DNA from: CAZXIC01 sp964640195
GTDB lineage: Archaea; Iainarchaeota; Iainarchaeia; Iainarchaeales; GCA-2688035
NCBI GenBank assembly: GCA_964640195.1
Contig: CAZXIC010000001.1
Location: forward strand, 1-64,000
Length of the DNA: 64,000 nucleotides
Direction of reading: 5' to 3'
How positions within the stretch are numbered: position 1 is the stretch's first letter; each line of letters begins with the position of its first letter. The translations under genes and the position numbers were made by a program. Below are positions 48,984 through 56,266 of the stretch, in pieces. The notes below the pieces were generated by a model, which was not told the DNA's origin, did no database searches, and saw only the letters and a list, made by a program, of their open reading frames with translations.

Positions 48984-49925
48984 TTGGTCGAAATCCTTGG
49001 TTCAACCCTGCGGGAGGGGGAGCAGACGCCGAATGTTTCCTTTTCCCTTCAACAAAAAATCAAAATCGCTAAAATGTTAGACGAATTCGGCGTAGACTTC
49101 ATTGAAGCAGGAATGCCTGCCCAGTCAAAGCAAATAAAAGAGGCTGTAAAGAAAATTGCCGGACAGAAACTGGGTGCAGAGATAATGGGGCATGCAAGGG
49201 CGCGGAGGGAGGACATCGATGCAGTAATCGACTGTAACTGTGATTGGGCAGGCATCTTCATGGGGATAAACGAATTAAGCCTGGAGCACAAATACCACAA
49301 AACAAAAGCTGAAGTTATCAACATGATTGTTGAGTCTATTATCTACGCCAAGGACAACGGCCTAAAGGTAAGGTATACTGTTGAAGATGCCACCAGAACT
49401 GATTTAAAAGATTTGATAGGGATCGCCAGATTAGCCAAAAAAGCCGGGGCGGACGTATTAAGCCTTGCTGATACAACCGGTACAATAAGCCCGGAAAAAT
49501 TTTACAATGTAGTCAGCAAACTAAAGAAAGAAGTTGCCATTGATTTGGAAGTGCACTGCCACAACGATTTTGGTCTGGCTTTGGCAAATTCACTGGCAGC
49601 CTACAGAGCAGGCGCGAAAATAGTAGATGCCTGTGTCAACGGTCTTGGGGAAAGGGCTGGTCTGACTCCGCTGCAGGAACTGTGTGTTGCCTTGAAATTG
49701 ATATACAAAGAGAAAAACAGCTGGAAGTTAGAGAAACTGCCAGCGATTTCAAGGATAGTGGAAAAATTTTCAGGGATAAAGGCAGACAGGCTGAGGCCCA
49801 TTACAGGAGAAAACGCCTTTACCCACACTGCAGACTTGCATGTTAAAGCCATAAAAAACGAGCCCAAATGCTATGAAGCAATAAATCCAAAGATTGTGGG
49901 GAGAAAAAGAAAATTCACACAATAA
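48984..49925 (+). CDS. homocitrate-synthase-like (DRE-TIM) enzyme, short form
   Basis: This 313-residue TIM-barrel has STLREGEQTPNVSFS with the Arg-Glu pair (10-11), and VHCHNDFGLALANSLAAYRAGAKIVDACVNGLGERAGLTPL with the metal-binding H-x-H and the LeuA/homocitrate signature GLGERAG. Glu after Arg fits homocitrate- or Re-citrate-synthase-type enzymes more than isopropylmalate synthase. It lacks the C-terminal regulatory domain of LeuA. TTG 48984 is the only reasonable start. The acceptor of acetyl-CoA is unknown. Confidence 0.8.
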   Translation: MVEILGSTLREGEQTPNVSFSLQQKIKIAKMLDEFGVDFIEAGMPAQSKQIKEAVKKIAGQKLGAEIMGHARARREDIDAVIDCNCDWAGIFMGINELSLEHKYHKTKAEVINMIVESIIYAKDNGLKVRYTVEDATRTDLKDLIGIARLAKKAGADVLSLADTTGTISPEKFYNVVSKLKKEVAIDLEVHCHNDFGLALANSLAAYRAGAKIVDACVNGLGERAGLTPLQELCVALKLIYKEKNSWKLEKLPAISRIVEKFSGIKADRLRPITGENAFTHTADLHVKAIKNEPKCYEAINPKIVGRKRKFTQ

Positions 49926-50002
49926 GGCAGGGGAAGAAACAGGGTAATTGAGTTGGAGAAAGGGAGAAAGGTAAGGGAGATAAGAACCTAGGGGCAGCGG
50001 CT

Positions 50003-50407
50003 TCACACATTTCTTGCTATAATTTTGGCCAACTGCCGGGGTATTTTTTTCAAAGCATCTAAGATATCCAACTGAACGCCGATGCCTTTCTGCAATTGAC
50101 CGACCATTAAGGCTTGGCTTGACCTCATCAAATCAGGAATTTCAAGCGCAGGATTTTCTTCAAAGGCAGTAAAACTGATTGTGGGATTGCCAAATTGAGC
50201 AATAACCGCATCTTCCAATTTTTGCTTGAATTCTTTTATTTGCTTTTCATCGCCTTCCAGCTGAACCTGCATGGTTGTTTCATCGACATTAAAAACACTG
50301 GCTTTCTGGAAAGGTGAATTAAGTAACCTTTCCAGGATAAAGGCTCTAACGCCCTTCTCTGTAATGACTTCCTTCTCCTCAGCCTTGATTAAAAAACTGC
50401 CTTTCAT
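50003..50407 (-). CDS. acylphosphatase-like-fold protein, unknown
   Basis: This 134-residue protein opens MKGSFLIKAEEKEVITEKGVRAFILERLLNSPFQKASVFNVDETTMQVQLEGDEKQIKEFKQKLED. That run looks like an acylphosphatase-like ferredoxin fold, but it lacks the clear G-x-V-Q-G-V-x-[FY]-R and N-x-x-D-G motifs, so catalysis is doubtful. The C-terminal helices (LDILDALKKIPRQLAKIIARNV) are separate. ATG 50407 has GGTGA 6 nt upstream; the TTG at 50419 is not needed. Confidence 0.6.
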   Translation of the reverse strand: MKGSFLIKAEEKEVITEKGVRAFILERLLNSPFQKASVFNVDETTMQVQLEGDEKQIKEFKQKLEDAVIAQFGNPTISFTAFEENPALEIPDLMRSSQALMVGQLQKGIGVQLDILDALKKIPRQLAKIIARNV

Positions 50408-50498
50408 TCTTTTCACCAAGCGGTATAATTATAAGAACCGATTCCATCTATAAAAGACTTTGGTTGCATCGGCAAAAAACGAAAGACAGTTTGCCCAA

Positions 50499-52148
50499 TC
50501 AAGCCATTGCCGCTGCCTCTTTATCCGCAACAAACACAAAATTCTTGTGCGGCTTTAATGCAACAGCTGGCCAGCGCAGAAAGTCTTTGCTGTGCAGCGT
50601 CGCAGCGATTGCCTTTGACTTGTGCTTTCCGCCTGCGAGCAGCAGCACTGCCTTGCTGTTCTCCCTTATTGTCCGCAGGCCGATGGTAATCGCCTTTGCC
50701 GGTGCTAGTCCACTTGTAAAATTCTTTCCGTTGACTTTCCTTGTCTGCTGCTTCAGCCTGACAACCCTTGTGCTTCCATAAGGACAGCTGCCCGGCTCGT
50801 TGAAAGCAACGTGCCCGTTTCGCCCGATGCCCAGGATGCACAAATCAATGCCCTGCCTCCTGATTGCAGCTTCGTGCTTCGCGCATTCCATTTTCAAATT
50901 GCGCGCCGCACCGTTCAGCAGGAAAATATTTTGTTTTTTTGCGTTGATTTTGTCAAGCAGCCTGTGCCTGAGGTAATAGCTAAAGCTGTTGCCGTCGCTT
51001 TGCTCTAGTCCGGCATACTCATCAATTGCGAAAAACTTCGCCTTGCCGAAATCAATCTCCCCTTTTTTATATTTTGAAACCAGAATCTTGTACAGCAATT
51101 TCGGTGTTTCGCCGGTGGCAAGCGCAAGGGAAGCGTCAGGCTTTTGCCTGAGCAAATCAATTAAAATCAAGGCAGCTGTTTTGCTCATTACAGCATAGTT
51201 TTTCTCAACCAGCAGCATTGGCTTGTTGTGCACTGCAACAAAGCGCTCAACCGCTTTTGCTGTGGGGGCAGCCAGGCCGTGCTGCTGAACTTTCCTTGCT
51301 GCAACAAAGTTCGCTGCAAGCAGGCAATTGCGCATGCTCCAGTTGCGTAGCAGCCCGAAAGCGAAGCCTGCGTTGAACGCGTCGCCCGCACCTGTGCTAT
51401 CAACAGCCTTCACCTTCAACCCCTTTGCAGCAATTGGCTTTGCTCCCTGTGTGAAAAGCGTTGCGCCCTTTGCGCCCTGCTTCAGCACAACACACCTGCA
51501 GCCTTTCCTGAGAAGGAAGCTTGCCCTTGCACCTGTTGTTTTTCCTTTTGCAACGTGCTTCAGTTCTGTTTCATTCGTGAATAGGATGTCAAAGAACGGA
51601 AGGAATGCACTGATACCCCGCCTGCCTGTCCTGTCAAAGCAGGTGTCAAAGCAGGTGATTGCGCCGCGGTTCCTTATTTTCTTCAGCAGCTGCGGGAATC
51701 CTTTGCGCATGTTCGCCACGTGGAAGAATCCGCCGAATAATACAATGTCACCAGCACGCAGCTTGGGCAAAAGCAGCTGTACAGCCTTCGCCGAAGTAAG
51801 CTCAAGCAGGCAGTTCTTTATTGACTGGATTGCCCTCTCGCCGCGCATGTCCACTGCTATGCTGCTGAATGCATTCTTCTGCCTGCTCTTTACAAGGGAT
51901 GTTGTTACCTTTGCCTTTGCCAGCTCACTAAGCAGGAACGGCGTTGCGAAATCACTGCCGATGACGCTGACAAGCACCGGCTGCAGCCCCAGCTTAGCGG
52001 CGATTACGGCAAAATTCGCGGCGTTTCCGCCTATGCTGAACTCAAGAGCCCTTAAAGCATGCTCTTCGCCGAATTTGGCTGGACAGGATATTCCCTGCAG
52101 CACATCAACGTCCAGGTCACCGACAGCAAACAATTTCCTTTCCAGCAT
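50499..52148 (-). CDS. PfkB-type sugar kinase fused to glucosamine-6-phosphate deaminase
   Basis: This 549-residue protein is a two-domain fusion. Residues 1-308 are a PfkB/ribokinase-like kinase with SIGGNAANFAVIAAKLG, VLKQGAKGATLF and the catalytic anion hole DSTGAGDAFNAGFAFGL. Residues 315-549 are NagB-like, with LATGETPKLLYKIL, FAIDEYAGLEQSDGNSFSYYLRHRLLDKI, and ILGIGRNGHVAFNEPGS. The chained reactions would be phosphorylation of glucosamine (or a related sugar) and deamination to fructose 6-phosphate. No frameshift or internal stop separates the halves. It is divergent from a PIG-L deacetylase. Confidence 0.9.
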   Translation of the reverse strand: MLERKLFAVGDLDVDVLQGISCPAKFGEEHALRALEFSIGGNAANFAVIAAKLGLQPVLVSVIGSDFATPFLLSELAKAKVTTSLVKSRQKNAFSSIAVDMRGERAIQSIKNCLLELTSAKAVQLLLPKLRAGDIVLFGGFFHVANMRKGFPQLLKKIRNRGAITCFDTCFDRTGRRGISAFLPFFDILFTNETELKHVAKGKTTGARASFLLRKGCRCVVLKQGAKGATLFTQGAKPIAAKGLKVKAVDSTGAGDAFNAGFAFGLLRNWSMRNCLLAANFVAARKVQQHGLAAPTAKAVERFVAVHNKPMLLVEKNYAVMSKTAALILIDLLRQKPDASLALATGETPKLLYKILVSKYKKGEIDFGKAKFFAIDEYAGLEQSDGNSFSYYLRHRLLDKINAKKQNIFLLNGAARNLKMECAKHEAAIRRQGIDLCILGIGRNGHVAFNEPGSCPYGSTRVVRLKQQTRKVNGKNFTSGLAPAKAITIGLRTIRENSKAVLLLAGGKHKSKAIAATLHSKDFLRWPAVALKPHKNFVFVADKEAAAMA

Positions 52149-52212
52149 AAGCGATAACTGAATTAGAAAGGGCTGAATTGGTATTTATTTTTTTCCTATG
52201 GATTAATCCTGT

Positions 52213-52812
52213 ATGGTTAAAGCCCTTGTTGTTATTGCACATCCTGACGATGAGACAATCTGGTGCGGCGGCACGATTCTATCGCATCCGGATTGGGATT
52301 GGACTGTTCTCAGCCTGTGCAGGAAGCATGATAAGGACAGGGCGCCAAAATTCAGGGAAGCCTGCAGGCAGTTGAATGCCAAGTGCACTATTAGTGACTT
52401 GGAAGATGAAAAGCCAGAGCAAAGCCTGAGCTCGCTTGGGGAAGTCAAGTCGCGCATTGTTAAGATGCTTGCTGAAACAAGAGCCGGCAACCGATTCGAT
52501 TTCATCTTCACGCACGGCGAGAACGGCGAGTACAATCACAACAGGCACAAGGAAGTGCACAACGCAGTGAGGGAGATGATTGAAAGCAGCGAGCTGCAGT
52601 GCAGAAAAATTTTTTTCTTTAACTATAAGCTTGCGGAAGATGCGACGCACTGCGAGCCGGACACTGCCACAGCCGACTCGCTTACTCGACTGAGCGGGCG
52701 AATCACCCGAAAGAAAAATTTATTAATCTCTTCAACCTATAAGTTTAATGTAGACAGCTTTGAAAAGCGAAGCTGTTTTTCTATTGAATCTTTCAAGGTA
52801 AAAGAGGCATGA
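52213..52812 (+). CDS. PIG-L/LmbE-family deacetylase
   Basis: This 199-residue zinc hydrolase has VIAHPDDETIWCGGTI (zinc ligands His 10 and Asp 13), and FTHGENGEYNHNRHKEVHNAV with the third His. The family removes acetyl from N-acetylglucosamine units in glycolipids, thiol cofactors and diacetylchitobiose. Its stop overlaps the GT4 start by 4 nt, and its promoter faces that of the kinase-deaminase fusion, so one job may be to make free glucosamine for the fusion. Confidence 0.85.
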   Translation: MVKALVVIAHPDDETIWCGGTILSHPDWDWTVLSLCRKHDKDRAPKFREACRQLNAKCTISDLEDEKPEQSLSSLGEVKSRIVKMLAETRAGNRFDFIFTHGENGEYNHNRHKEVHNAVREMIESSELQCRKIFFFNYKLAEDATHCEPDTATADSLTRLSGRITRKKNLLISSTYKFNVDSFEKRSCFSIESFKVKEA

Positions 52813-53948
52813 AGTGTTTAATTCTCTACCCTTATCCCATGGAGCTTGACGGTGTCAGCATCCAGGGGGAAATGCTGTACAGGGGGCTGCGGAAAAACGG
52901 CGTGCGATGCACTGCCTGCGACAGGGAAGCTGACACGGAAAAGGAACTGATTTACAAAAGCTTCAAGCCGGATGTTGCAATTGGGGCAGGCTATTGGGGC
53001 GACACGCCTGCGATAATACAGCACCCGATGCACCACGGCGTAACTCCTGTTCCCTGGCTGAACGCAGACGGCTGGGTTTCAAATTACCATGATGTGTTAA
53101 ACAGCCTGCCTTTGATAATGGCAACAAGCAGCTGGGTGAAGCAGACTTATAACAGGGATGGCGTAACAAACAAGAACATCGAAGTCATGCCAATCGGCAT
53201 TGACATGCAGGAAATGAGACCATTGCCAAAAAATGATAAGAGGGTTCTGAAAATCAGGGAAATGTTGCGAATAAAGCCAGGGCAGAAAATGGTTTTAACA
53301 GCCGGCGGCGACACGACAAGCAAGGGCTTCCAGGAGGTGCTTAAAGCGCTTGGAAAAATTGACAAAGAATTTGGCGACTGGGTTTACGTTGGAAAAAGCT
53401 GGGAGTACAGGGCACCCTACTACCACTACAAAGAGGAGCTGCAGATAATGAAAGAGCTTGGAATCAGGAAAAAAGTCAGGTTTTTAGGCGACCCCCTCTC
53501 AAGGGAAGCAATGTGCTGTTTGTTGAACGCATGCGATGTTTACGCTGCACCAAGCAGGATTGACGGCTTTGGAATGATTCAGGTTGAAGCCCAGGCGTGC
53601 GGGAAGCCAGTTCTGGGCATCGAAAGCACTGGCACAAAAGACACCGTGCTGCACAACCAAACAGGGTTTCTTGCAAGGGTTGCTGAGGAAGTCAAGCTCA
53701 CAGAAGAGTGGGTCTACAAGTGGCAGGGCTTTAAGAAGAAGCAGAAGATAAAATTTGATGAACCGAAAACATTCGGCGTTAGAGCCAATGTTGACGATTT
53801 GGCTGAATACCTGCTAAAACTGCTGGCAGACGATTCCCTGAGGGAGAAAATGGGGCATAATGCAAGAGAACACGCCGTAAATAACTTTGAATACACCCTC
53901 ATTGCAGGCAGGGTTAAAAACCTGGTTGAAAAAAAGCTTGGCTTGTAA
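52809..53948 (+). CDS. GT4-type glycosyltransferase
   Basis: This 379-residue retaining glycosyltransferase has a GT-B fold: N-terminal DGVSIQGEMLYRGLRKNGVRC, ATSSWVKQTYNRDGV and EVMPIGIDM, then the C-terminal donor site PSRIDGFGMIQVEAQACGKPVLGIESTGTKDTV with the E-x7-E-like motif. It is translationally coupled to the PIG-L gene. GT4 and PIG-L pairs often make amino-sugar conjugates, so this pair may build a glycolipid or small-molecule glycoside. Confidence 0.88.
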   Translation: MKCLILYPYPMELDGVSIQGEMLYRGLRKNGVRCTACDREADTEKELIYKSFKPDVAIGAGYWGDTPAIIQHPMHHGVTPVPWLNADGWVSNYHDVLNSLPLIMATSSWVKQTYNRDGVTNKNIEVMPIGIDMQEMRPLPKNDKRVLKIREMLRIKPGQKMVLTAGGDTTSKGFQEVLKALGKIDKEFGDWVYVGKSWEYRAPYYHYKEELQIMKELGIRKKVRFLGDPLSREAMCCLLNACDVYAAPSRIDGFGMIQVEAQACGKPVLGIESTGTKDTVLHNQTGFLARVAEEVKLTEEWVYKWQGFKKKQKIKFDEPKTFGVRANVDDLAEYLLKLLADDSLREKMGHNAREHAVNNFEYTLIAGRVKNLVEKKLGL

Positions 53949-53950
53949 AG

Positions 53951-55114
53951 CTATTTCTTTGCCTCAAGAACGCCAAGCAGGGGAACGCTTTTGTCCTGAA
54001 CGCTTTTGTATGCAAACAAATATGCCCCTGCGCTCCAAGCGTGGTAAGCGCTTCCCATCGCTTTTCCTTTTATTGGGTGAATCCATTCGTTGAATTCCCA
54101 TTGAAAGCGCCTTCCAAGGCTATTTGCCTTTGCAAGCTTAAGCAGCTCCTCGTCTGCCTTTGAGAACTGTTTGTCTGCTACAAGGGACGCAACGTAAAAG
54201 CCGCCGATGTAGGGCCATATTCCGCCGTTCAGATACCAGTGCGGTCTCGCTGCAAGGCTCTTGCTGAAGTAGTCGTGCCATTCCCCGCTGCCCTTCCTGA
54301 TTGGGGGGTGAATTGCCTTCAGGGGAAAGGGCTCGTTTACCTTGTTTGCCTCAACGTAGTTCAGAATCTTCCTTGCGTTCCTCTTGTTGGCTAAGCCGAA
54401 GCAGATTGCAAGCACGTTGCCCAGACTGTCAAACCATTGCTCTCTCTCAACAATGCCGTTATGGTTCTTCCAAACCCAGGGATAGTAAAATCCTTCGCGG
54501 TTATTGAACATGGCAATTTTTGCCCTTGTAGTCCCTGTAACGATTCTTCTGACATGCGCTGCGCTTTTCCTCCTGTGCCACAGCCTCAGTGCACTGTAAT
54601 ACAATGCCTGCGTGTTCAAAACATGACCGTACTTGTGTGGAAAGCAGTCCTGCCAGTCTGTTGTAGGCAGCTGGTCTGGCAAGCCGTCCTCGCCAAGGTC
54701 CTGGTAGCGCAGCCACAGAAAAGCCTTCTCAATTTCCTTTCCGTATTTCTCAACCAGGGCTTTGTCGCCGTAGTTTCTTGCATAAAACTGGTGCCCAATC
54801 AGGTACCACAGGGTTGAGTCAAGCGTTGCAAAAGTCACCTGCTTCGGCCTGCTCTTGTCGTACAGGTCAACGCAGTTTGCTATCTGGCCGAGCTTGCTTT
54901 GGTGCCTTGAAAGGGTCCGCAGCGTTGCGGCAAATGCTTTCTTGAATTCCTTTCTTTCATCCATGCAGCTTGTGCCGATTAAACCAATCATGCTGTCCCT
55001 TGCCCAGACGCTGTTATAGCCATGTGGACCGCCGCTTGCAAAAACGCCGTGCTTTGTGCTGCACTTGCGCATTACAGCCTTTGCCTTTGCAACAGCCTTG
55101 TCAGCAAGCCCCAT
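53951..55114 (-). CDS. (alpha/alpha)6-barrel glycosidase, GDE/GH63/GH100-like
   Basis: This 387-residue protein has GYNSVWARDSMIGLIG (catalytic-type ARDS), PDQLPTTDWQDCFPHKYGHVLNTQALYYSALRLW, NGGIWPYIGGFYVASL and EFNEWIHPIKGKAMGSAYHAWSAGAYLFA. The order fits the six-hairpin barrel of glycogen-debranching, GH63 and invertase-like GH100 enzymes. It probably cleaves an alpha-linked sugar, but substrate is not clear. It is convergent with the GT4 gene by 2 bp. No signal peptide, so it acts in the cytosol. Confidence 0.82.
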   Translation of the reverse strand: MGLADKAVAKAKAVMRKCSTKHGVFASGGPHGYNSVWARDSMIGLIGTSCMDERKEFKKAFAATLRTLSRHQSKLGQIANCVDLYDKSRPKQVTFATLDSTLWYLIGHQFYARNYGDKALVEKYGKEIEKAFLWLRYQDLGEDGLPDQLPTTDWQDCFPHKYGHVLNTQALYYSALRLWHRRKSAAHVRRIVTGTTRAKIAMFNNREGFYYPWVWKNHNGIVEREQWFDSLGNVLAICFGLANKRNARKILNYVEANKVNEPFPLKAIHPPIRKGSGEWHDYFSKSLAARPHWYLNGGIWPYIGGFYVASLVADKQFSKADEELLKLAKANSLGRRFQWEFNEWIHPIKGKAMGSAYHAWSAGAYLFAYKSVQDKSVPLLGVLEAKK

Positions 55115-55175
55115 GGTTGAGGAATAATTAGGTTAAACCCCTATTTAAAATTATTATTCCCAACAACCATTACTT

Positions 55176-55907
55176 ATGAGGGAAAACGAGCTATTGCCGG
55201 GAATTTTTGCATTGGATCTCGGACTGTGGGCTGCTGAGGACAAAGCACTCGTCATAGCAGACCTGCACCTGGGCATTGAGGAGATGTACAACAGGCAGGG
55301 CATTCTATTGCCGAGGCACAATTTTGCTGACATCAAAAAGCGGCTTGAAAGGAAAATCTTCCCAAAAGCAAAGCCGGCTGTTATTGTAATAAACGGCGAC
55401 CTGAAGCACGAGTTTGGCTCTATTTCTGAGCAGGAATGGCAGGAGGTCACCGGCATGCTCAGGCTTCTGCAGCGCAAATGCAAAAAGATTGTTTTAGTGA
55501 GGGGCAACCATGATAAGATTCTCGGGCCGATTGCGAAATGGGAGGGCATTGAAATAAAGGATGGGGGGGTTTTGCTGCCGAAGTCTGGTGTTTTCGTAAC
55601 GCACGGTGAACTGATTCCGAAAAGCGGGCTGTTCAGGCAGGCCCACACTGTCGTAATCGGACACGAGCACCCTGCTGTAACAATCAAGGAGCAGTACAAG
55701 CACGAGCAGTTCAAGTGCTTTTTGGTTGGTAGGTTCAAGTTAAAGCGCCTGATTGTGCAGCCGAGCATGAGCGCTGTCAGCCTCGGCACAGATGTTTTGG
55801 AAGAAGGGACATTGAGCCCTTTCCTGAAAGAGGGCATGGAAAAATTCAAGGTGTACGCAGTGGCAGACAAAGTCTACAGCTTTGGCGAATTGCGGGAACT
55901 TGAGTGA
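55176..55907 (+). CDS. calcineurin-like metallophosphoesterase
   Basis: This 243-residue protein has the five motifs of the fold: VIADLHLGIEE (D-x-H), INGDLKHEFG (GD), VRGNHDKI (GNHD), VTHGELIP and VIGHEHPAV (GHxH). They bind two metals for phosphoester hydrolysis. The length and ALVIADLHLG opening match the archaeal MJ0037-like group seen near DNA-repair or ligase genes; the substrate is not known. A TATA-like AAATTATTATT region precedes the start. Confidence 0.88.
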   Translation: MRENELLPGIFALDLGLWAAEDKALVIADLHLGIEEMYNRQGILLPRHNFADIKKRLERKIFPKAKPAVIVINGDLKHEFGSISEQEWQEVTGMLRLLQRKCKKIVLVRGNHDKILGPIAKWEGIEIKDGGVLLPKSGVFVTHGELIPKSGLFRQAHTVVIGHEHPAVTIKEQYKHEQFKCFLVGRFKLKRLIVQPSMSAVSLGTDVLEEGTLSPFLKEGMEKFKVYAVADKVYSFGELRELE

Positions 55908-56023
55908 AGATTTTGGCAGCGAAGCCGCCGTGCGAGTCGTGGAATTGCCTCCAAACCGTTTTTGAAAAAGGGAAAAGGCTTTTATAGGGTGTTCAATTAA
56001 TTTTATTTGAAAGGAAAAACTTT

Positions 56024-56163
56024 GGGGCCGTAGTATAGCTTGGTTTAGTATTCTGGCTTCGGGAAACTTTTTCTTTTAGAAAAAGAAAAAGTTTATTAAA
56101 AGAAAAGGAAAAGAAAAGGGTTCGGAAAAGTCAGCGACGGGGGTTCAAATCCTCCCGGCCCCA
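56024..56163 (+). tRNA. tRNA-Pro(CGG) with a 65-nt intron
   Basis: The exons fold into a full cloverleaf: acceptor GGGGCCG/CGGCCCC, D-stem GTAT/GTAT, anticodon stem CTGGC/GTCAG, T-stem GGGGG/CCTCC with loop TTCAAAT. The loop TTCGGGA gives anticodon CGG (56060-56062), a normal proline context. The CCA is not encoded beyond the discriminator A. A TATA-like TTTTATAG at about 55980-55987 lies upstream. The intron (56064-56128) is at the canonical site 37/38. Confidence 0.93.
56058..56129 (+). other. BHB-type tRNA intron with splice motif
   Basis: The splice site is a regular bulge-helix-bulge. The central 4-bp helix pairs TTCG (56058-56061) with CGGA (56123-56126), flanked by 3-nt bulges GG|A (56062-56064) and AA|A (56127-56129) that contain the cuts. 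The intron helix continues with 56065-56072 and 56115-56122. Inside, 56064-56077 and 56081-56094 can form a perfect 14-bp hairpin with a 3-nt loop that competes with this helix. Confidence 0.85.
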
Positions 56164-56266
56164 AAGGATTTGGCTTTTTCCCCAGGCTTTTTTCCCGTAG
56201 GAAAAAAGGCTGTCCCCAAAAACTTTTTAAATTAGTCAGCATCTAATCATTTAGTTTGGTTTTCTG

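Noticed and set aside
48984..49925. Assignment as 2-isopropylmalate synthase
   Set aside because: The metal motif has Arg-Glu (REGEQ) rather than Arg-Asp, the LeuA regulatory domain is missing and no leu genes are nearby, so only homocitrate-synthase-like is stated.
56064..56128. AAAAG-rich stretch as a possible simple repeat or CRISPR-like sequence
   Set aside because: It is the intron of tRNA-Pro. I saw no CRISPR array (regular repeats with unique spacers) anywhere in the window.
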